DNA of 64,000 bases. Origin: Maribacter caenipelagi. Lineage in GTDB: Bacteria; Bacteroidota; Bacteroidia; Flavobacteriales; Flavobacteriaceae. The notes below the pieces were generated by a model. It had not been told where the DNA came from. It saw only the letters and a list, made by a program, of their open reading frames with translations, and made no database searches. Below, piece by piece: positions 43,126 to 55,378 of this stretch; position 1 is the stretch's first letter, and the number at the start of each line of letters is the position of its first letter. The translations under genes were made by a program, and so were the position numbers. The DNA is taken from contig NZ_SNZW01000014.1 of assembly GCF_004364175.1 (NCBI RefSeq), positions 495,656-559,655 of the forward strand. The letters run 5' to 3'.

Positions 43126-44139
43126 ATGCAAGTACAAGTAAAAAAATATACATTACCGTTAAAGCACACCTTCAGCATCTCAAGAGAATCTCATGATTTT
43201 CAAGATACAATGATTGTTTCTTTAACTTTAGACGGAAAAACAGGTTATGGAGAGGCAACCTCTAACCCGTACTACAATATCACTACTCAGAGCATGATGG
43301 ACGAAATCAACGCCATATCGTCTGAAATTGAAAATTTTGAATTCACGAAACCTGAAGTTTTTCACGCGTTTTTAGTAAGTAAGGGTTTATCAAATTTTGC
43401 CATTTGTGCTTTAGACTTGGCTGCCCATGATCTTTATGGAAAATTACTAGGTAAACCGTTATATGAAATTTGGGGTACCAGCATTGAGAAATACCCAACC
43501 ACAAATTACACTATTGGTATTGCTTCTATTGACATTATGTTAGCTAAAATGCAAGAGATGCCATGGCCTATCTATAAAATAAAATTAGGTACTAGCGATG
43601 ATGTTGCTATTGTTCGTGAACTACGAAATCATACCGATGCCATTTTTAGAATAGATGCCAACTGCGCTTGGACGGCACAAGAGACCATACACAATGCTCC
43701 ACTTTTAAAAGAATTGGGAGTAGAATTTTTAGAACAGCCATTAAAGGCAGATGATTGGTCGGGTATGGAAGAGGTCATGCACCATAGCGTGTTACCGGTA
43801 ATCGCAGATGAAAGTTGTATTGTAGAGAGTGATGTTGAAAAATGTGCGCTTCATTTTAGTGGTATAAATATTAAATTGACCAAGTGCGGCGGACTCACCC
43901 CTGCCCTACGCATGATAAAAAAAGCTAAAGAATTAGGCATAAGTGTTATGGTTGGCTGTATGACCGAATCTACAGTGGGCATTTCTGCGATAGCTCAGTT
44001 GATTCCGCAATTAGATTATGTGGATATGGACGGTGCTTTGTTATTGAAAAGTGATATTGCAACGGGAGTACAAATTGATCCTGACGGAAAAGTTATATTT
44101 CCTAAACTTGCCGGTAGCGGTGTTCAACTTTTAGATTAA
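43126..44139 (+). CDS. enolase-superfamily dipeptide epimerase (L-Ala-D/L-Glu type)
   Basis: 337 residues from ATG 43126; a TTG eight codons upstream was rejected. The catalytic set of muconate-lactonizing-type enolases is complete: KxK K151/K153 (KIKLG), metal ligands D177 (RIDAN), E203 (FLEQP) and D228 (ADES), and the opposite base K250 (NIKLTK). The sequence best fits L-Ala-D/L-Glu epimerases, which convert murein dipeptides. Cytoplasmic. The next gene's ATG overlaps its stop (TAATG), so the pair is translationally coupled. Specificity for Ala-Glu over other dipeptides is inferred only. Confidence 0.85.
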   Translation: MQVQVKKYTLPLKHTFSISRESHDFQDTMIVSLTLDGKTGYGEATSNPYYNITTQSMMDEINAISSEIENFEFTKPEVFHAFLVSKGLSNFAICALDLAAHDLYGKLLGKPLYEIWGTSIEKYPTTNYTIGIASIDIMLAKMQEMPWPIYKIKLGTSDDVAIVRELRNHTDAIFRIDANCAWTAQETIHNAPLLKELGVEFLEQPLKADDWSGMEEVMHHSVLPVIADESCIVESDVEKCALHFSGINIKLTKCGGLTPALRMIKKAKELGISVMVGCMTESTVGISAIAQLIPQLDYVDMDGALLLKSDIATGVQIDPDGKVIFPKLAGSGVQLLD

Positions 44140-45179
44140 TGTTTACTATTGATGAATTTCCCGATAGAACCATTACCATTGATGGTAAAGAACACCTCTA
44201 CTTTGGCGGCACTTCTTATTTAGGTTTACAGACCGATGCCGATTTTCAATCATTGTTCATCAAGAATATTAAGAAATATGGTACTGCTTACAGTGCTTCC
44301 CGCAAATCTAATATCAGAATTTCCATATTTGATGAAGTAGATGCCCACCTGGCAGAAATAGCTGGTAGTGAGGCTTGTGTTACTATGTCTTCTGGTTACC
44401 TCGCGGGACAATTGATATGTGATTACTTCAGTAATGCTGATTATCAATTATTTTATGCCCCAAATACCCATTCTGCATTATATAGAAATCAACAGAAAGT
44501 ATTTCAAAATTGGACAGCGCTTGAAAACGCGATTAAAACTAATACCAACAAAACACCTGTACTCTTTTTAGATAGTATTGATTTCCACGGCGATAATTAT
44601 CCTGATTATAGTTTCCTAAAAAAACTTCCTTTACATAAAATTATACTTGTTGTAGATGATTCTCACGGAATTGGGATTATAGGAAAAGATGGTAGGGGTA
44701 GTTTCAGTGTTTTACAATCCTTTACACCTAAAGGATTATTGGTTTCTTGCTCTTTAGGAAAAGGGTTTGGTATTCAAGTCGGTGCAATATTTGGTAGCAA
44801 AAATATGATCAAGAACCTAAAAGACACAAAGTTTTTCGGCGGTGCAAGTCCCGCAACGCCAGCTTCTTTAGCAACCTTAAGAGATGCTAGTTCTCTTATC
44901 GCAACCAAAAGAATGCAATTAGCAAAAAATATGAATCTATTTTTGAAAAACCTGTCAAACAGGTCTCTTTTTGTCTATGTCCAAGGGCATCCTACTTTCA
45001 ATTTTCAAAATGAACCACTTGCTAATTATCTGGAAGAAAATAGAATTTTAGTTACTAATTTCAGGTATCCTACAGAAAATGATTCTTTAATGAGCCGTAT
45101 TGTTATAAGCGCTTCCCATACAAAAGAAGACATTTTAAAGCTTTGTAATATTCTCAAATCCTTCCCCATAAAATCATAG
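44139..45179 (+). CDS. PLP-dependent alpha-oxoamine synthase-like aminotransferase (class I/II fold)
   Basis: 346 residues, shorter than typical 8-amino-7-oxononanoate synthases (about 385). The Schiff-base lysine is K208 (SLGKGFG), and the PLP-contact Asp/His pair is in DDSHG (D173, H176). YFGGTSYLGL and MSSGYLAGQL are the AONS/KBL-like N-terminal motifs. It may condense an acyl-thioester with an amino acid or act as an aminotransferase. No biotin genes are linked, so a bioF role is unlikely. Translational overlap with the dipeptide epimerase indicates a joint pathway, perhaps use of an amino acid freed from murein peptides. Confidence 0.8.
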   Translation: MFTIDEFPDRTITIDGKEHLYFGGTSYLGLQTDADFQSLFIKNIKKYGTAYSASRKSNIRISIFDEVDAHLAEIAGSEACVTMSSGYLAGQLICDYFSNADYQLFYAPNTHSALYRNQQKVFQNWTALENAIKTNTNKTPVLFLDSIDFHGDNYPDYSFLKKLPLHKIILVVDDSHGIGIIGKDGRGSFSVLQSFTPKGLLVSCSLGKGFGIQVGAIFGSKNMIKNLKDTKFFGGASPATPASLATLRDASSLIATKRMQLAKNMNLFLKNLSNRSLFVYVQGHPTFNFQNEPLANYLEENRILVTNFRYPTENDSLMSRIVISASHTKEDILKLCNILKSFPIKS

Positions 45180-45235
45180 TTACATTGTAAATATCTAGTT
45201 TTCATTATATTATTCGTAATTATAGAGTTTGTTTT

Positions 45236-45268
45236 TTGTTAAATTCTAATATTTAATTCGTATCTTTT
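45236..45268 (+). promoter_or_regulatory. candidate promoter TTG-N22-TATCTTTT
   Basis: TTG at 45236-45238, 22 nt, then TATCTTTT at 45261-45268, near the Bacteroidota -7 consensus. The lipocalin-like gene starts 42 nt further on. Confidence 0.35.
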
Positions 45269-45310
45269 TACTACACATTCAACTCTTTTATTAACTAACA
45301 CCTTACCACT

Positions 45311-45757
45311 ATGAAAAAAATTATAGGATTGGTATTGTTGATGCTCATATTGGTATCAGCTGCCTCAACAAATTCGATCAACGAGAATTACATGCATACT
45401 ATTCAAGGTACCTGGGAACTGGAAAGTTTTTATAATTATGACGGACAACAAGTCATTGACACTGTACCAACTGCCGATGGGTATAGACAGGTGAAAATGT
45501 ATTATAACGGTAAAATTATGTGGACGAGATATGTGCCAGTAGATAAAGTTGGCAGATTCGGCTACGGAAGCTACAATATTACTGACGACAGACTAATAGA
45601 AACTCTAGAATATGGCGATAATGAAATGATTCAAGCCATGGATACGATGCGGATTTTCACTTTTGAACTTCAACTTAACGACAACAGATTCAGTCAAATA
45701 AGTTTAGATGAAGAAGGTAACAGAACATTCTCTGAAAACTATGTAAGAATAGATTAA
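45311..45757 (+). CDS. lipocalin-like secreted protein
   Basis: 148 residues. A signal peptide covers about 1-22 (LILVSAAST). The mature part begins IQGTWELESFYNYDGQQV, the lipocalin-like GTWxLxS start, and continues with beta strands that include a conserved VKMYYNGKIMWTRYVP. Related small proteins are frequent in Flavobacteriia. Ligand unknown. Monocistronic, with a promoter candidate upstream and a bidirectional terminator downstream. Confidence 0.7.
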   Translation: MKKIIGLVLLMLILVSAASTNSINENYMHTIQGTWELESFYNYDGQQVIDTVPTADGYRQVKMYYNGKIMWTRYVPVDKVGRFGYGSYNITDDRLIETLEYGDNEMIQAMDTMRIFTFELQLNDNRFSQISLDEEGNRTFSENYVRID

Positions 45758-45775
45758 CTCAATTCATGTTAGAAA

Positions 45776-45805
45776 AAAGCGCCCATTCTTACGAATGGGC
45801 GCTTT
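45776..45805. terminator. bidirectional rho-independent terminator
   Basis: AAAGCGCCCATTC (45776-45788) pairs perfectly with GAATGGGCGCTTT (45793-45805), loop TTAC, with A-rich left and T-rich right flanks. Shared by the lipocalin-like gene and trxB. Confidence 0.93.
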
Positions 45806-45828
45806 TGTATTTTATTCTTTATTATATA

Positions 45829-46806
45829 CTAGTATTTATCTGCAATTGCCTCTTCAACAGAACCAATTGATGCTAAGTAACGCTCTGCATCTAATGCAGC
45901 CATACAACCTGACCCAGCAGCTGTAACCGCTTGTCTATACTCTTTATCTTGAGCATCTCCACTAGCAAAGACCCCTGGTAAATTAGTTTTAGTAGACTTA
46001 CCTTGAGTAATAAGGTAACCTGTTTCATCCATATCTAATTGACCTTTGAATATATCTGTATTCGGTTTGTGTCCGATAGCAATAAATATACCCGTAATAG
46101 CAATTTCTTCTTTCTCGCCTGTTTGATTGTTTACCATACGTAAACCTTCAACAACTTGTTCTCCAAGAATCTCATCAACTTCAGTATTATAACGTACATC
46201 GATATTCTTAAGACTATGTACTCTGTGTTGCATTGCTTTTGAAGCCCTCATTTCATCTCTACGCACCAACATGGTTACCTTGTTGCATATGTTAGCCAAA
46301 TACGATGCTTCTTCTGCTGCAGTATCACCCGCACCAACAATAGCTACATCTTGTCCTTTATAGAAAAAGCCGTCACAAACCGCACAAGCAGATACTCCGC
46401 CGCCACGTAAACGTTGCTCACTAGGTATATTTAAATATTTAGCAGAAGCTCCTGTAGAAATTATAATAGTTTCAGCTTCTATTTGCTTTTCACCATCGGC
46501 AACTACTTTGTGAATGCCTCCTTTTTCTTTTGAAAACTCAACCGATGTAATCATACCAATTCTAACTTCGGTACCAAAACGTTCAGCTTGCTGTTGCAAT
46601 TGTACCATCATCGTAGGTCCGTCGATACCTTCTGGGTATCCTGGAAAGTTATCTACTTCAGTTGTGGTGGTCAATTGACCCCCTGGCTCCATACCTGTAT
46701 ACATGACAGGTTTTAAATCTGCACGGGCAGCATAAATTGCCGCTGTATACCCTGCAGGACCAGATCCTATAATCAATGTTTTTACACGTTCTATTTTATC
46801 AGACAT
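45829..46806 (-). CDS. trxB: thioredoxin-disulfide reductase
   Basis: 325 residues, usual length. FAD motif GSGPAG (14-19), redox pair C141/C144 in CAVC, NADPH motif GAGDTA (158-163), and the C-terminal FAD contact GVFASGDAQD. The enzyme passes electrons from NADPH to thioredoxin in the cytoplasm and so feeds MsrA and peroxidases. A well-formed promoter lies upstream (46839-46870). Monocistronic. Confidence 0.96.
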   Translation of the reverse strand: MSDKIERVKTLIIGSGPAGYTAAIYAARADLKPVMYTGMEPGGQLTTTTEVDNFPGYPEGIDGPTMMVQLQQQAERFGTEVRIGMITSVEFSKEKGGIHKVVADGEKQIEAETIIISTGASAKYLNIPSEQRLRGGGVSACAVCDGFFYKGQDVAIVGAGDTAAEEASYLANICNKVTMLVRRDEMRASKAMQHRVHSLKNIDVRYNTEVDEILGEQVVEGLRMVNNQTGEKEEIAITGIFIAIGHKPNTDIFKGQLDMDETGYLITQGKSTKTNLPGVFASGDAQDKEYRQAVTAAGSGCMAALDAERYLASIGSVEEAIADKY

Positions 46807-46838
46807 AATATCAAGTGGTTCTATTAAATTCTCTATAA

Positions 46839-46870
46839 CAAAAGTAGGTTTTTGAGCTAAAAACTTACAA
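46839..46870 (-). promoter_or_regulatory. trxB promoter, TTG-N21-TACTTTTG
   Basis: On the minus strand: -33 TTG (46870-46868), 21-nt spacer, and perfect -7 TACTTTTG (46846-46839). The predicted start near 46833 leaves a leader of about 27 nt before the trxB ATG. Confidence 0.65.
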
Positions 46871-47027
46871 TATAGTTATCAAAAGTTTTTATACGAATAT
46901 TAGCTATGAAGATAACTATTTACTAATTTTCGTTAGTTTTTCTAACTTTAAGTTTAGAATTAAATGAAGAAAAATGAACTTTCCCCCATTCTTTACGTAT
47001 GTATAATAGAACCTATATCATTATTGA

Positions 47028-47723
47028 ATGAAAACCTTTAAATGTGCTATAATAGAAGATTCTAACACTCAAAGAAAACTTCTTGAGCAAATTATTGACA
47101 AAAATAAAAACTTAACACTATTGCATTCTTCAAGCGCAAGTACTGAAAGCTTGTCAGAGGTAAATGCTTTGAACATAGATTTCTTATTTCTTGATATTGA
47201 AATGCCCGTCATGAACGGATTCGAATTTTTAGCCGGACTAACAATTCATCCGCAGGTAATTATTACAAGTCAGAATCAGAAATATGCCCTTGACGCTTTT
47301 GAGTTTAATGTTACAGACTTTCTTTTAAAGCCCTTTAGCAATAGTAGGTTCGAAGCTGCCATTACTAAAGCAATCGACAAGGTAAAATCGATAAAAAAGA
47401 AACAACCCGAAAGCAAACTGGTGGTAAAACACAATCTGAAGCAAGTTGAACTTAATGTACACGGTATTTTATACGTCGAAGCTTTGGGCGACTATGTAAA
47501 AGTGGTGACAGACGAGCGTAATTACGTTATTCTATCTACCATGAGTGCTTTCAATAAAAGACTTGAGGCAGATAAATTCATTAGAATACATAAATCGTAC
47601 ATCGTTAATTTAAAAATGGTCGAACGCTATAACCACGAGTTCATAGAAATCAAGAATAAGAAAATACCTATTAGCCGAGCCAAAATTACTGAACTGGACC
47701 AACTACTAAACTGCTTGGATTAA
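47028..47723 (+). CDS. LytTR family response regulator
   Basis: 231 residues. Receiver domain (1-120) with acidic pair E10/D11, phospho-acceptor D56 (FLDIEMPVMNG) and the Lys of FLLKPF. A LytTR DNA-binding domain follows (about 135-231, with LYVEALGDYVKV and FIRIHKSYIVN). Such regulators bind paired direct repeats upstream of targets and are normally driven by LytS/YehU-type kinases. No kinase lies next to it, so it is an orphan here. It is convergent with the FGE gene, 12 bp between stops. Confidence 0.92.
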   Translation: MKTFKCAIIEDSNTQRKLLEQIIDKNKNLTLLHSSSASTESLSEVNALNIDFLFLDIEMPVMNGFEFLAGLTIHPQVIITSQNQKYALDAFEFNVTDFLLKPFSNSRFEAAITKAIDKVKSIKKKQPESKLVVKHNLKQVELNVHGILYVEALGDYVKVVTDERNYVILSTMSAFNKRLEADKFIRIHKSYIVNLKMVERYNHEFIEIKNKKIPISRAKITELDQLLNCLD

Positions 47724-47735
47724 TATCGTAGATAT

Positions 47736-48869
47736 CTATTCTTTCAGCATAGCTACAGTTGCTACGGTTCTAAAGCCAGTATGCTCTAACGAGGAATCCA
47801 TACTAGAGCCCATTCTTGCAGACACACGATAACTAGCACAATACGATGCACTACATAAAAAAGAACCGCCTTTTATTACGCGTTCTTTTGCAAGCGGATT
47901 ATTTGGTGTAAACGGAGCTGCTGCTCCTGTAGGATTTACCAAAATCGTATTTCTATTCTTTATCTCTTTATAGTAATTGGTATTATACCAATCGCTTGTC
48001 CATTCCCAAACATTGCCTGCCATATCGTATAGCCCATATGCATTTGGAGGATATGATTTTACAGGAGCACGTAACTCGAACCCATCTGCTATTGTATTTT
48101 CTACGGGAAACTCACCTTCCCAAGTATTTGCTTTTTCCTTTAAAACGGACTCGTCATCACCCCAATTATAAATAGTACCGTAAGAACCTGCTCTAGAAGC
48201 CAGCTCCCACTCTGCCTCTGTTGGTAAACGTCTATTTGCCCATTCGCAATACGCTAATGCATCTTCATAAGATACTTGTACTACAGGGTAATTGTCTTTG
48301 CCTTTAATGCTACTTTTAGGTCCGTTTGGGTGTTTCCAATCTGCACCAATCGTCCAGTTCCACCATTGTGAAAAATCATATAGATTCGGGACTGTTGATT
48401 TCGCTTTCTTAAACGTCAATGATCCTGGTTGTAATATAGAATCGTTCGGTTTTTCGGTACCTGGTGGTACTTGTTTTTTAAGTTCTTCCCAATCAATTCC
48501 CCTTTCGGCAACCGTTATATAATCTGTTGCTTTCACAAATGCCGCAAATTGGGCATTTGTAACTTCTGTAGCATCCATGAAGAATCCGTCAACTGTTACA
48601 TTAATTGCTGGCTTTTCATGCTGCATTGCGGTTTCATCACTACTAACCGCACCTTGCTCAAAAGTTGCCCCAGAAACCCAAACCATACCATCGGGAGCAG
48701 AAACTTCTAACGGTTTTTCGCTTAGTAATGTATGATCGACTACCTGTGCAGTTTCTTCAACTTCTACTACAACTTTATCTTGGGCTTTGTTTTCTTTGGG
48801 ATCTGACTTACAATTTACCATTCCTGATATCAGTAAACCCAAACTTAAAAACTGTACACTTTTATTCAT
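47736..48869 (-). CDS. formylglycine-generating enzyme (SUMF1 domain) lipoprotein
   Basis: 377 residues. Lipoprotein signal with MVNC (about C20), a linker, then a full FGE-sulfatase domain from MVWVSGATFEQGAVSSDE (about 60) to HTGFRTV. Both copper-binding cysteines of true FGEs are present, C339 and C344 in GGSFLCSASYC, with the same spacing as in human SUMF1 (C336/C341). Many SUMF1-fold relatives such as GldJ/GldK lack them. The enzyme converts the Cys of CxPxR in sulfatases to formylglycine using O2. The sulfatase at 52.3-53.9 kb has exactly that motif and is the natural client. Export as a lipoprotein would put maturation in the periplasm. Confidence 0.87.
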   Translation of the reverse strand: MNKSVQFLSLGLLISGMVNCKSDPKENKAQDKVVVEVEETAQVVDHTLLSEKPLEVSAPDGMVWVSGATFEQGAVSSDETAMQHEKPAINVTVDGFFMDATEVTNAQFAAFVKATDYITVAERGIDWEELKKQVPPGTEKPNDSILQPGSLTFKKAKSTVPNLYDFSQWWNWTIGADWKHPNGPKSSIKGKDNYPVVQVSYEDALAYCEWANRRLPTEAEWELASRAGSYGTIYNWGDDESVLKEKANTWEGEFPVENTIADGFELRAPVKSYPPNAYGLYDMAGNVWEWTSDWYNTNYYKEIKNRNTILVNPTGAAAPFTPNNPLAKERVIKGGSFLCSASYCASYRVSARMGSSMDSSLEHTGFRTVATVAMLKE

Positions 48870-48918
48870 GCTTTAAATATACTTTCTCTTCTTTAAATTC
48901 TACTCTATTGCCTAGATT

Positions 48919-52155
<3,237 letters not shown>

Positions 52156-52336
52156 TCAGGTACTAATGATTTCGCATTTCAAATGATATAGTTTATGGAA
52201 ATTCACATTTTAGCACCTAAATAATTAAGATAGTACCAAATATTCCATCTTTGCAAAATACAATTAAACTAGCGAATTTGAAAAGTAAAATTAGTTGTAG
52301 ACCATATAAAATCATGAACCAGTAGGTACGATAATC

Positions 52337-53899
52337 CTAATCACTTAATAATCCGTTTTCTAACAGCGGAATTTGAAAACGCTCGGTCTCTGGCCTGGTG
52401 TGTTCTTTTTTGAATATTGCTGCCGCCTTTTCTAAAATCTCAGGATGATCTGAAGCTATATTGTTCTTTTCTGTAGGATCGTCCTTTAAATTATACAACT
52501 CTAAAGTTGGTAGCTCGTTATCTTTTAGATGCTGCCGAACTACTTTCCAATCGCCCATTCTAATAGCTACTTGTCCCCCATATTCGGGGAATTCCCAATA
52601 CATGAACTCATGCCCTACTTGGTTCTCTTCACCCAATAATGTGGGTAAAAAACTAATTCCGTCTGTATCCGAGGGTGCCTCTATTTCAATAATGTCAGCA
52701 AAGGTTGCCAACATATCGTAATGTGCAGAAGCATGGTCACTTGTTGTCCCCGGCTTTATTTTGCCTGGCCAGGTAAAGAATGTAGGTACTCTAATTCCGC
52801 CTTCATACACAAATCCTTTACCCCTACCATACACTCCATCAAACGGTTTGGCACTTTCAAAAAATATAGGATCTGCACCCCCTGCATAACTTGGTCCGTT
52901 ATCTGACGTAAATACAATTAAGGTATTCTCATAAATACCTTCATCTTTCAATTGCTTAATCAGTTTACCCACATTCTCATCAAAATAAGAAACCATGGCT
53001 GCATATGCCGCATGCGGATTTTGGTGCGAAAAATAACCGTTTCCATTACCAGATAAATAGGGCTCTTCAGCCCCGAACTTCTCTATATAATAATCGACCC
53101 AACGCTGTGGTGCCTGCAATGCCACATGTGGAATTGGAGTTGCCCAATACAAGAAAAACGAACTGTCTTTATTTTCTGCCACAAAACCCGTAAGCTCTTT
53201 AAACATTAAATCGGGAGCATAATCTTTTAGGGTATACTCTTTATAGCTTTCTGGGTTATTTGGATCTAATCCTTTAGGGAAGGGTGAACTTGGCGCAACG
53301 GTATCATTCCCTAAATGCACGCGGTTTCTATTCTTATATAAATGCAACGGATAGTACGTATGTGCCTGTCGCTGACAATTGAATCCGTAGAAAAAATCAA
53401 ATCCCATTTCATTGGGTATGGAGTGCGTGTGCGGAGCGCCTAATCCCCATTTACCAACTAAACCCGTCTTATACCCTTCATCTTTTAAATAATTGGCAAT
53501 GGTCTTGGTACCTATTGGAACAGGTCTTTGCCCTTCTAAAGTTGAATCTTTTGCCATTGCTTTATAGTTCCAAACATCGCCACGGTCGTTCCACTCATCG
53601 TTACCACGAATAAAAGAGTTTCCTGCATGCTTACCGGTCAAAAACATATATCTGGCAGGTGCGCAAACGGGAGCACTGGAGTAATGCTGTGTAAAAATCA
53701 TGCCTTGTTTTGATAATGCATCAATGTTTGGCGTTTCTATTTTCTCTTGACCAAAAGCACCTATTTCAGCATACCCTAAATCGTCGGCCAGAATGTAAAT
53801 GATATTTGGTTTTTGTGGTTTTGGCTCCTCAATTTTCTTTTCATCTTGACAGGAAAAAAGCTGAATAGCTACAAAAAGTAAAAGGAAGATATTTTTCAT
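52337..53899 (-). CDS. type I (S1) sulfatase lipoprotein
   Basis: 520 residues. Lipobox LFSC with C17. The formylglycine motif CAPAR is at 79-83 with C79 as the residue to be oxidised, downstream of the metal aspartates D39/D40 (LADDLG). Late TSDNGPS supplies the further Asp/Asn metal ligands, and GRGKGFVYEGGIRVP is typical of arylsulfatase A-like enzymes. It should remove sulfate esters from a carbohydrate in the periplasm or at the surface. 220 bp upstream of the GH2 gene and on the same strand as the FGE that can activate it. Confidence 0.93.
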   Translation of the reverse strand: MKNIFLLLFVAIQLFSCQDEKKIEEPKPQKPNIIYILADDLGYAEIGAFGQEKIETPNIDALSKQGMIFTQHYSSAPVCAPARYMFLTGKHAGNSFIRGNDEWNDRGDVWNYKAMAKDSTLEGQRPVPIGTKTIANYLKDEGYKTGLVGKWGLGAPHTHSIPNEMGFDFFYGFNCQRQAHTYYPLHLYKNRNRVHLGNDTVAPSSPFPKGLDPNNPESYKEYTLKDYAPDLMFKELTGFVAENKDSSFFLYWATPIPHVALQAPQRWVDYYIEKFGAEEPYLSGNGNGYFSHQNPHAAYAAMVSYFDENVGKLIKQLKDEGIYENTLIVFTSDNGPSYAGGADPIFFESAKPFDGVYGRGKGFVYEGGIRVPTFFTWPGKIKPGTTSDHASAHYDMLATFADIIEIEAPSDTDGISFLPTLLGEENQVGHEFMYWEFPEYGGQVAIRMGDWKVVRQHLKDNELPTLELYNLKDDPTEKNNIASDHPEILEKAAAIFKKEHTRPETERFQIPLLENGLLSD

Positions 53900-53932
53900 T
53901 TTGGTCGGATAGGATGGTTGTCTTAAAGATAC

Positions 53933-55066
53933 CTATTTTCCTAAAATATCGATAACCAAACCTTTAAACATCAAAAGCCCTGTATCTATGAGCTCATCGG
54001 GAAAGTCGTAATCGGAATGATGCAATGCTGGGTGATGTTCTCCTGCCCCTAATCCGAAAATGGCACTTTTATATTTTGATGAATACCACCCAAAATCTTC
54101 TCCGAATTTTAATGACCTTGGATGCCCAACCAACTCAATACTCTGCTGCTTCGCTACTTTTTCAATCAAAGCAACACACTCGCTATTATTATCAGAAGCC
54201 GGAAAAAACTCAAACCAATCTATTTCTGCTTTTAATTGATGTACACTGGAAATTTCACTTACGGCTTGTTTTATTTTATCTTCTAAAACAGTCATTACTT
54301 CGCCGCTCCATGTGCGAATAGTGTAATGTAATTCTGCATTTTCTGGAGAAATGCCGTAGTTCTTATCCCCTAAATCTATACATATGGGCGTCAGCAGCAC
54401 AAAATTTTTACTGTTAGAATTTGGGTTTGCAAACGCATTTAATACTTGAATTAATTCTGCTACCGCCATTGCAGGGTTCACTCCGTTTTCTGGCTCAGAA
54501 GCATGAGCTTTCTTTCCTTTTATTTGAATTCTGAAGCTTTGAACCGTTGCTGTAAAGAAACCGGGTTTTACAATGACAGAATGCATCTTTTCTCCAGGAA
54601 AATTATGAAGCGCAAAAACATAATCAGGATCAAGGTTTAGAAATCGCTCATCTTCTAACACCTTAGCAGCACCTTTACCTGTTTCTTCTGCCGGTTGAAA
54701 AAGTAAAATCACTTTTCCTTTATTGAACTCAGCCACTGACAACCACTCAGCTAAACCCGCTACTATACTCATATGACCATCATGACCACATTTATGCGAC
54801 ACTCCGTAATTATGAGATGTATACGAAAATGTATTCTCTTCAATTATCGGTAAGGCATCTAACTCGCAACGAATAGCAATGGTTGGTCCGCTTTCTTCAA
54901 ATTCATAGACAACTGCTACCCCTGTCCCAGCTATATATTTTATAATTTCTGTGGGATGATATTTCTTAACAAATTCTATGATACGTTTTGCTGTAGTATA
55001 TTCTTTCCCTGAGAGTTCAGGGTGTTGGTGTAGTTCTTTTCTAAGTTGAACCAAGGTTTTATTCAT
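53933..55066 (-). CDS. M20 family metallopeptidase/amidohydrolase (N-acyl-amino acid hydrolase type)
   Basis: 377 residues, usual length. Signatures in order: LRKELHQHPELSGKE, CELDALPI, HKCGHDGH (about 91-98, metal ligands), QPAEETGKGA with the catalytic Glu, LHNFPG, and the C-terminal EHHPALHHSDYDF (about 344-356). It matches hippuricase and indole-acetyl-amino-acid hydrolase relatives that release an acyl group from an amino acid. Cytoplasmic. It lies 33 bp upstream of the sulfatase gene on the same strand, so they may share a transcript, although no common pathway is obvious. Confidence 0.9.
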   Translation of the reverse strand: MNKTLVQLRKELHQHPELSGKEYTTAKRIIEFVKKYHPTEIIKYIAGTGVAVVYEFEESGPTIAIRCELDALPIIEENTFSYTSHNYGVSHKCGHDGHMSIVAGLAEWLSVAEFNKGKVILLFQPAEETGKGAAKVLEDERFLNLDPDYVFALHNFPGEKMHSVIVKPGFFTATVQSFRIQIKGKKAHASEPENGVNPAMAVAELIQVLNAFANPNSNSKNFVLLTPICIDLGDKNYGISPENAELHYTIRTWSGEVMTVLEDKIKQAVSEISSVHQLKAEIDWFEFFPASDNNSECVALIEKVAKQQSIELVGHPRSLKFGEDFGWYSSKYKSAIFGLGAGEHHPALHHSDYDFPDELIDTGLLMFKGLVIDILGK

Positions 55067-55117
55067 AACTATAAATATAGCTTGATTATTACTAGACTAG
55101 AAATAACGAATTGCATT

Positions 55118-55324
55118 TTAAAGCTTAATCCTACCGTTATTTTTCAATTCGCAGACAGCATATAATATAAGAGCAACAGAGCATAATCCCATACCTAAAG
55201 GTGATAAAAAACCATTGTTCAAATTAGTATTAAAAGCCCAAGAAGACTTACCGTTAAAGAAATGTGTTTGATGTTCATTTTTTTTCTTTTTTAGGGCTAA
55301 CCTCCATAAGATTAGTTGTTCGTA
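55118..55324 (-). pseudogene. 3' remnant of a small membrane protein gene
   Basis: On the minus strand a frame opens after a stop at 55325-55327 and runs about 68 codons to TAA at 55118-55120. It reads like real protein: LILWRLALKKKK, then QTHFFNGKSSWAFNTN and a hydrophobic SPLGMGLCSVALILYAV near the end. No start codon precedes the sensible part, so the 5' end seems lost. The rest of the 312-bp gap 55067-55378 shows nothing else. Confidence 0.45.
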
Positions 55325-55378
55325 TTAATATCGAAAATAATTATCCCCTTATTTCAGAGGTTCGGCAGACCAATATTA

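Noticed and set aside
44139..45179. bioF (biotin synthesis)
   Set aside because: AONS-like, but short, with no biotin genes nearby and coupled to a dipeptide epimerase.
47736..48869. GldJ/GldK gliding-motility lipoprotein
   Set aside because: These share the SUMF1 fold, but here both copper cysteines are present and sulfatase genes are adjacent, which favours a real FGE.
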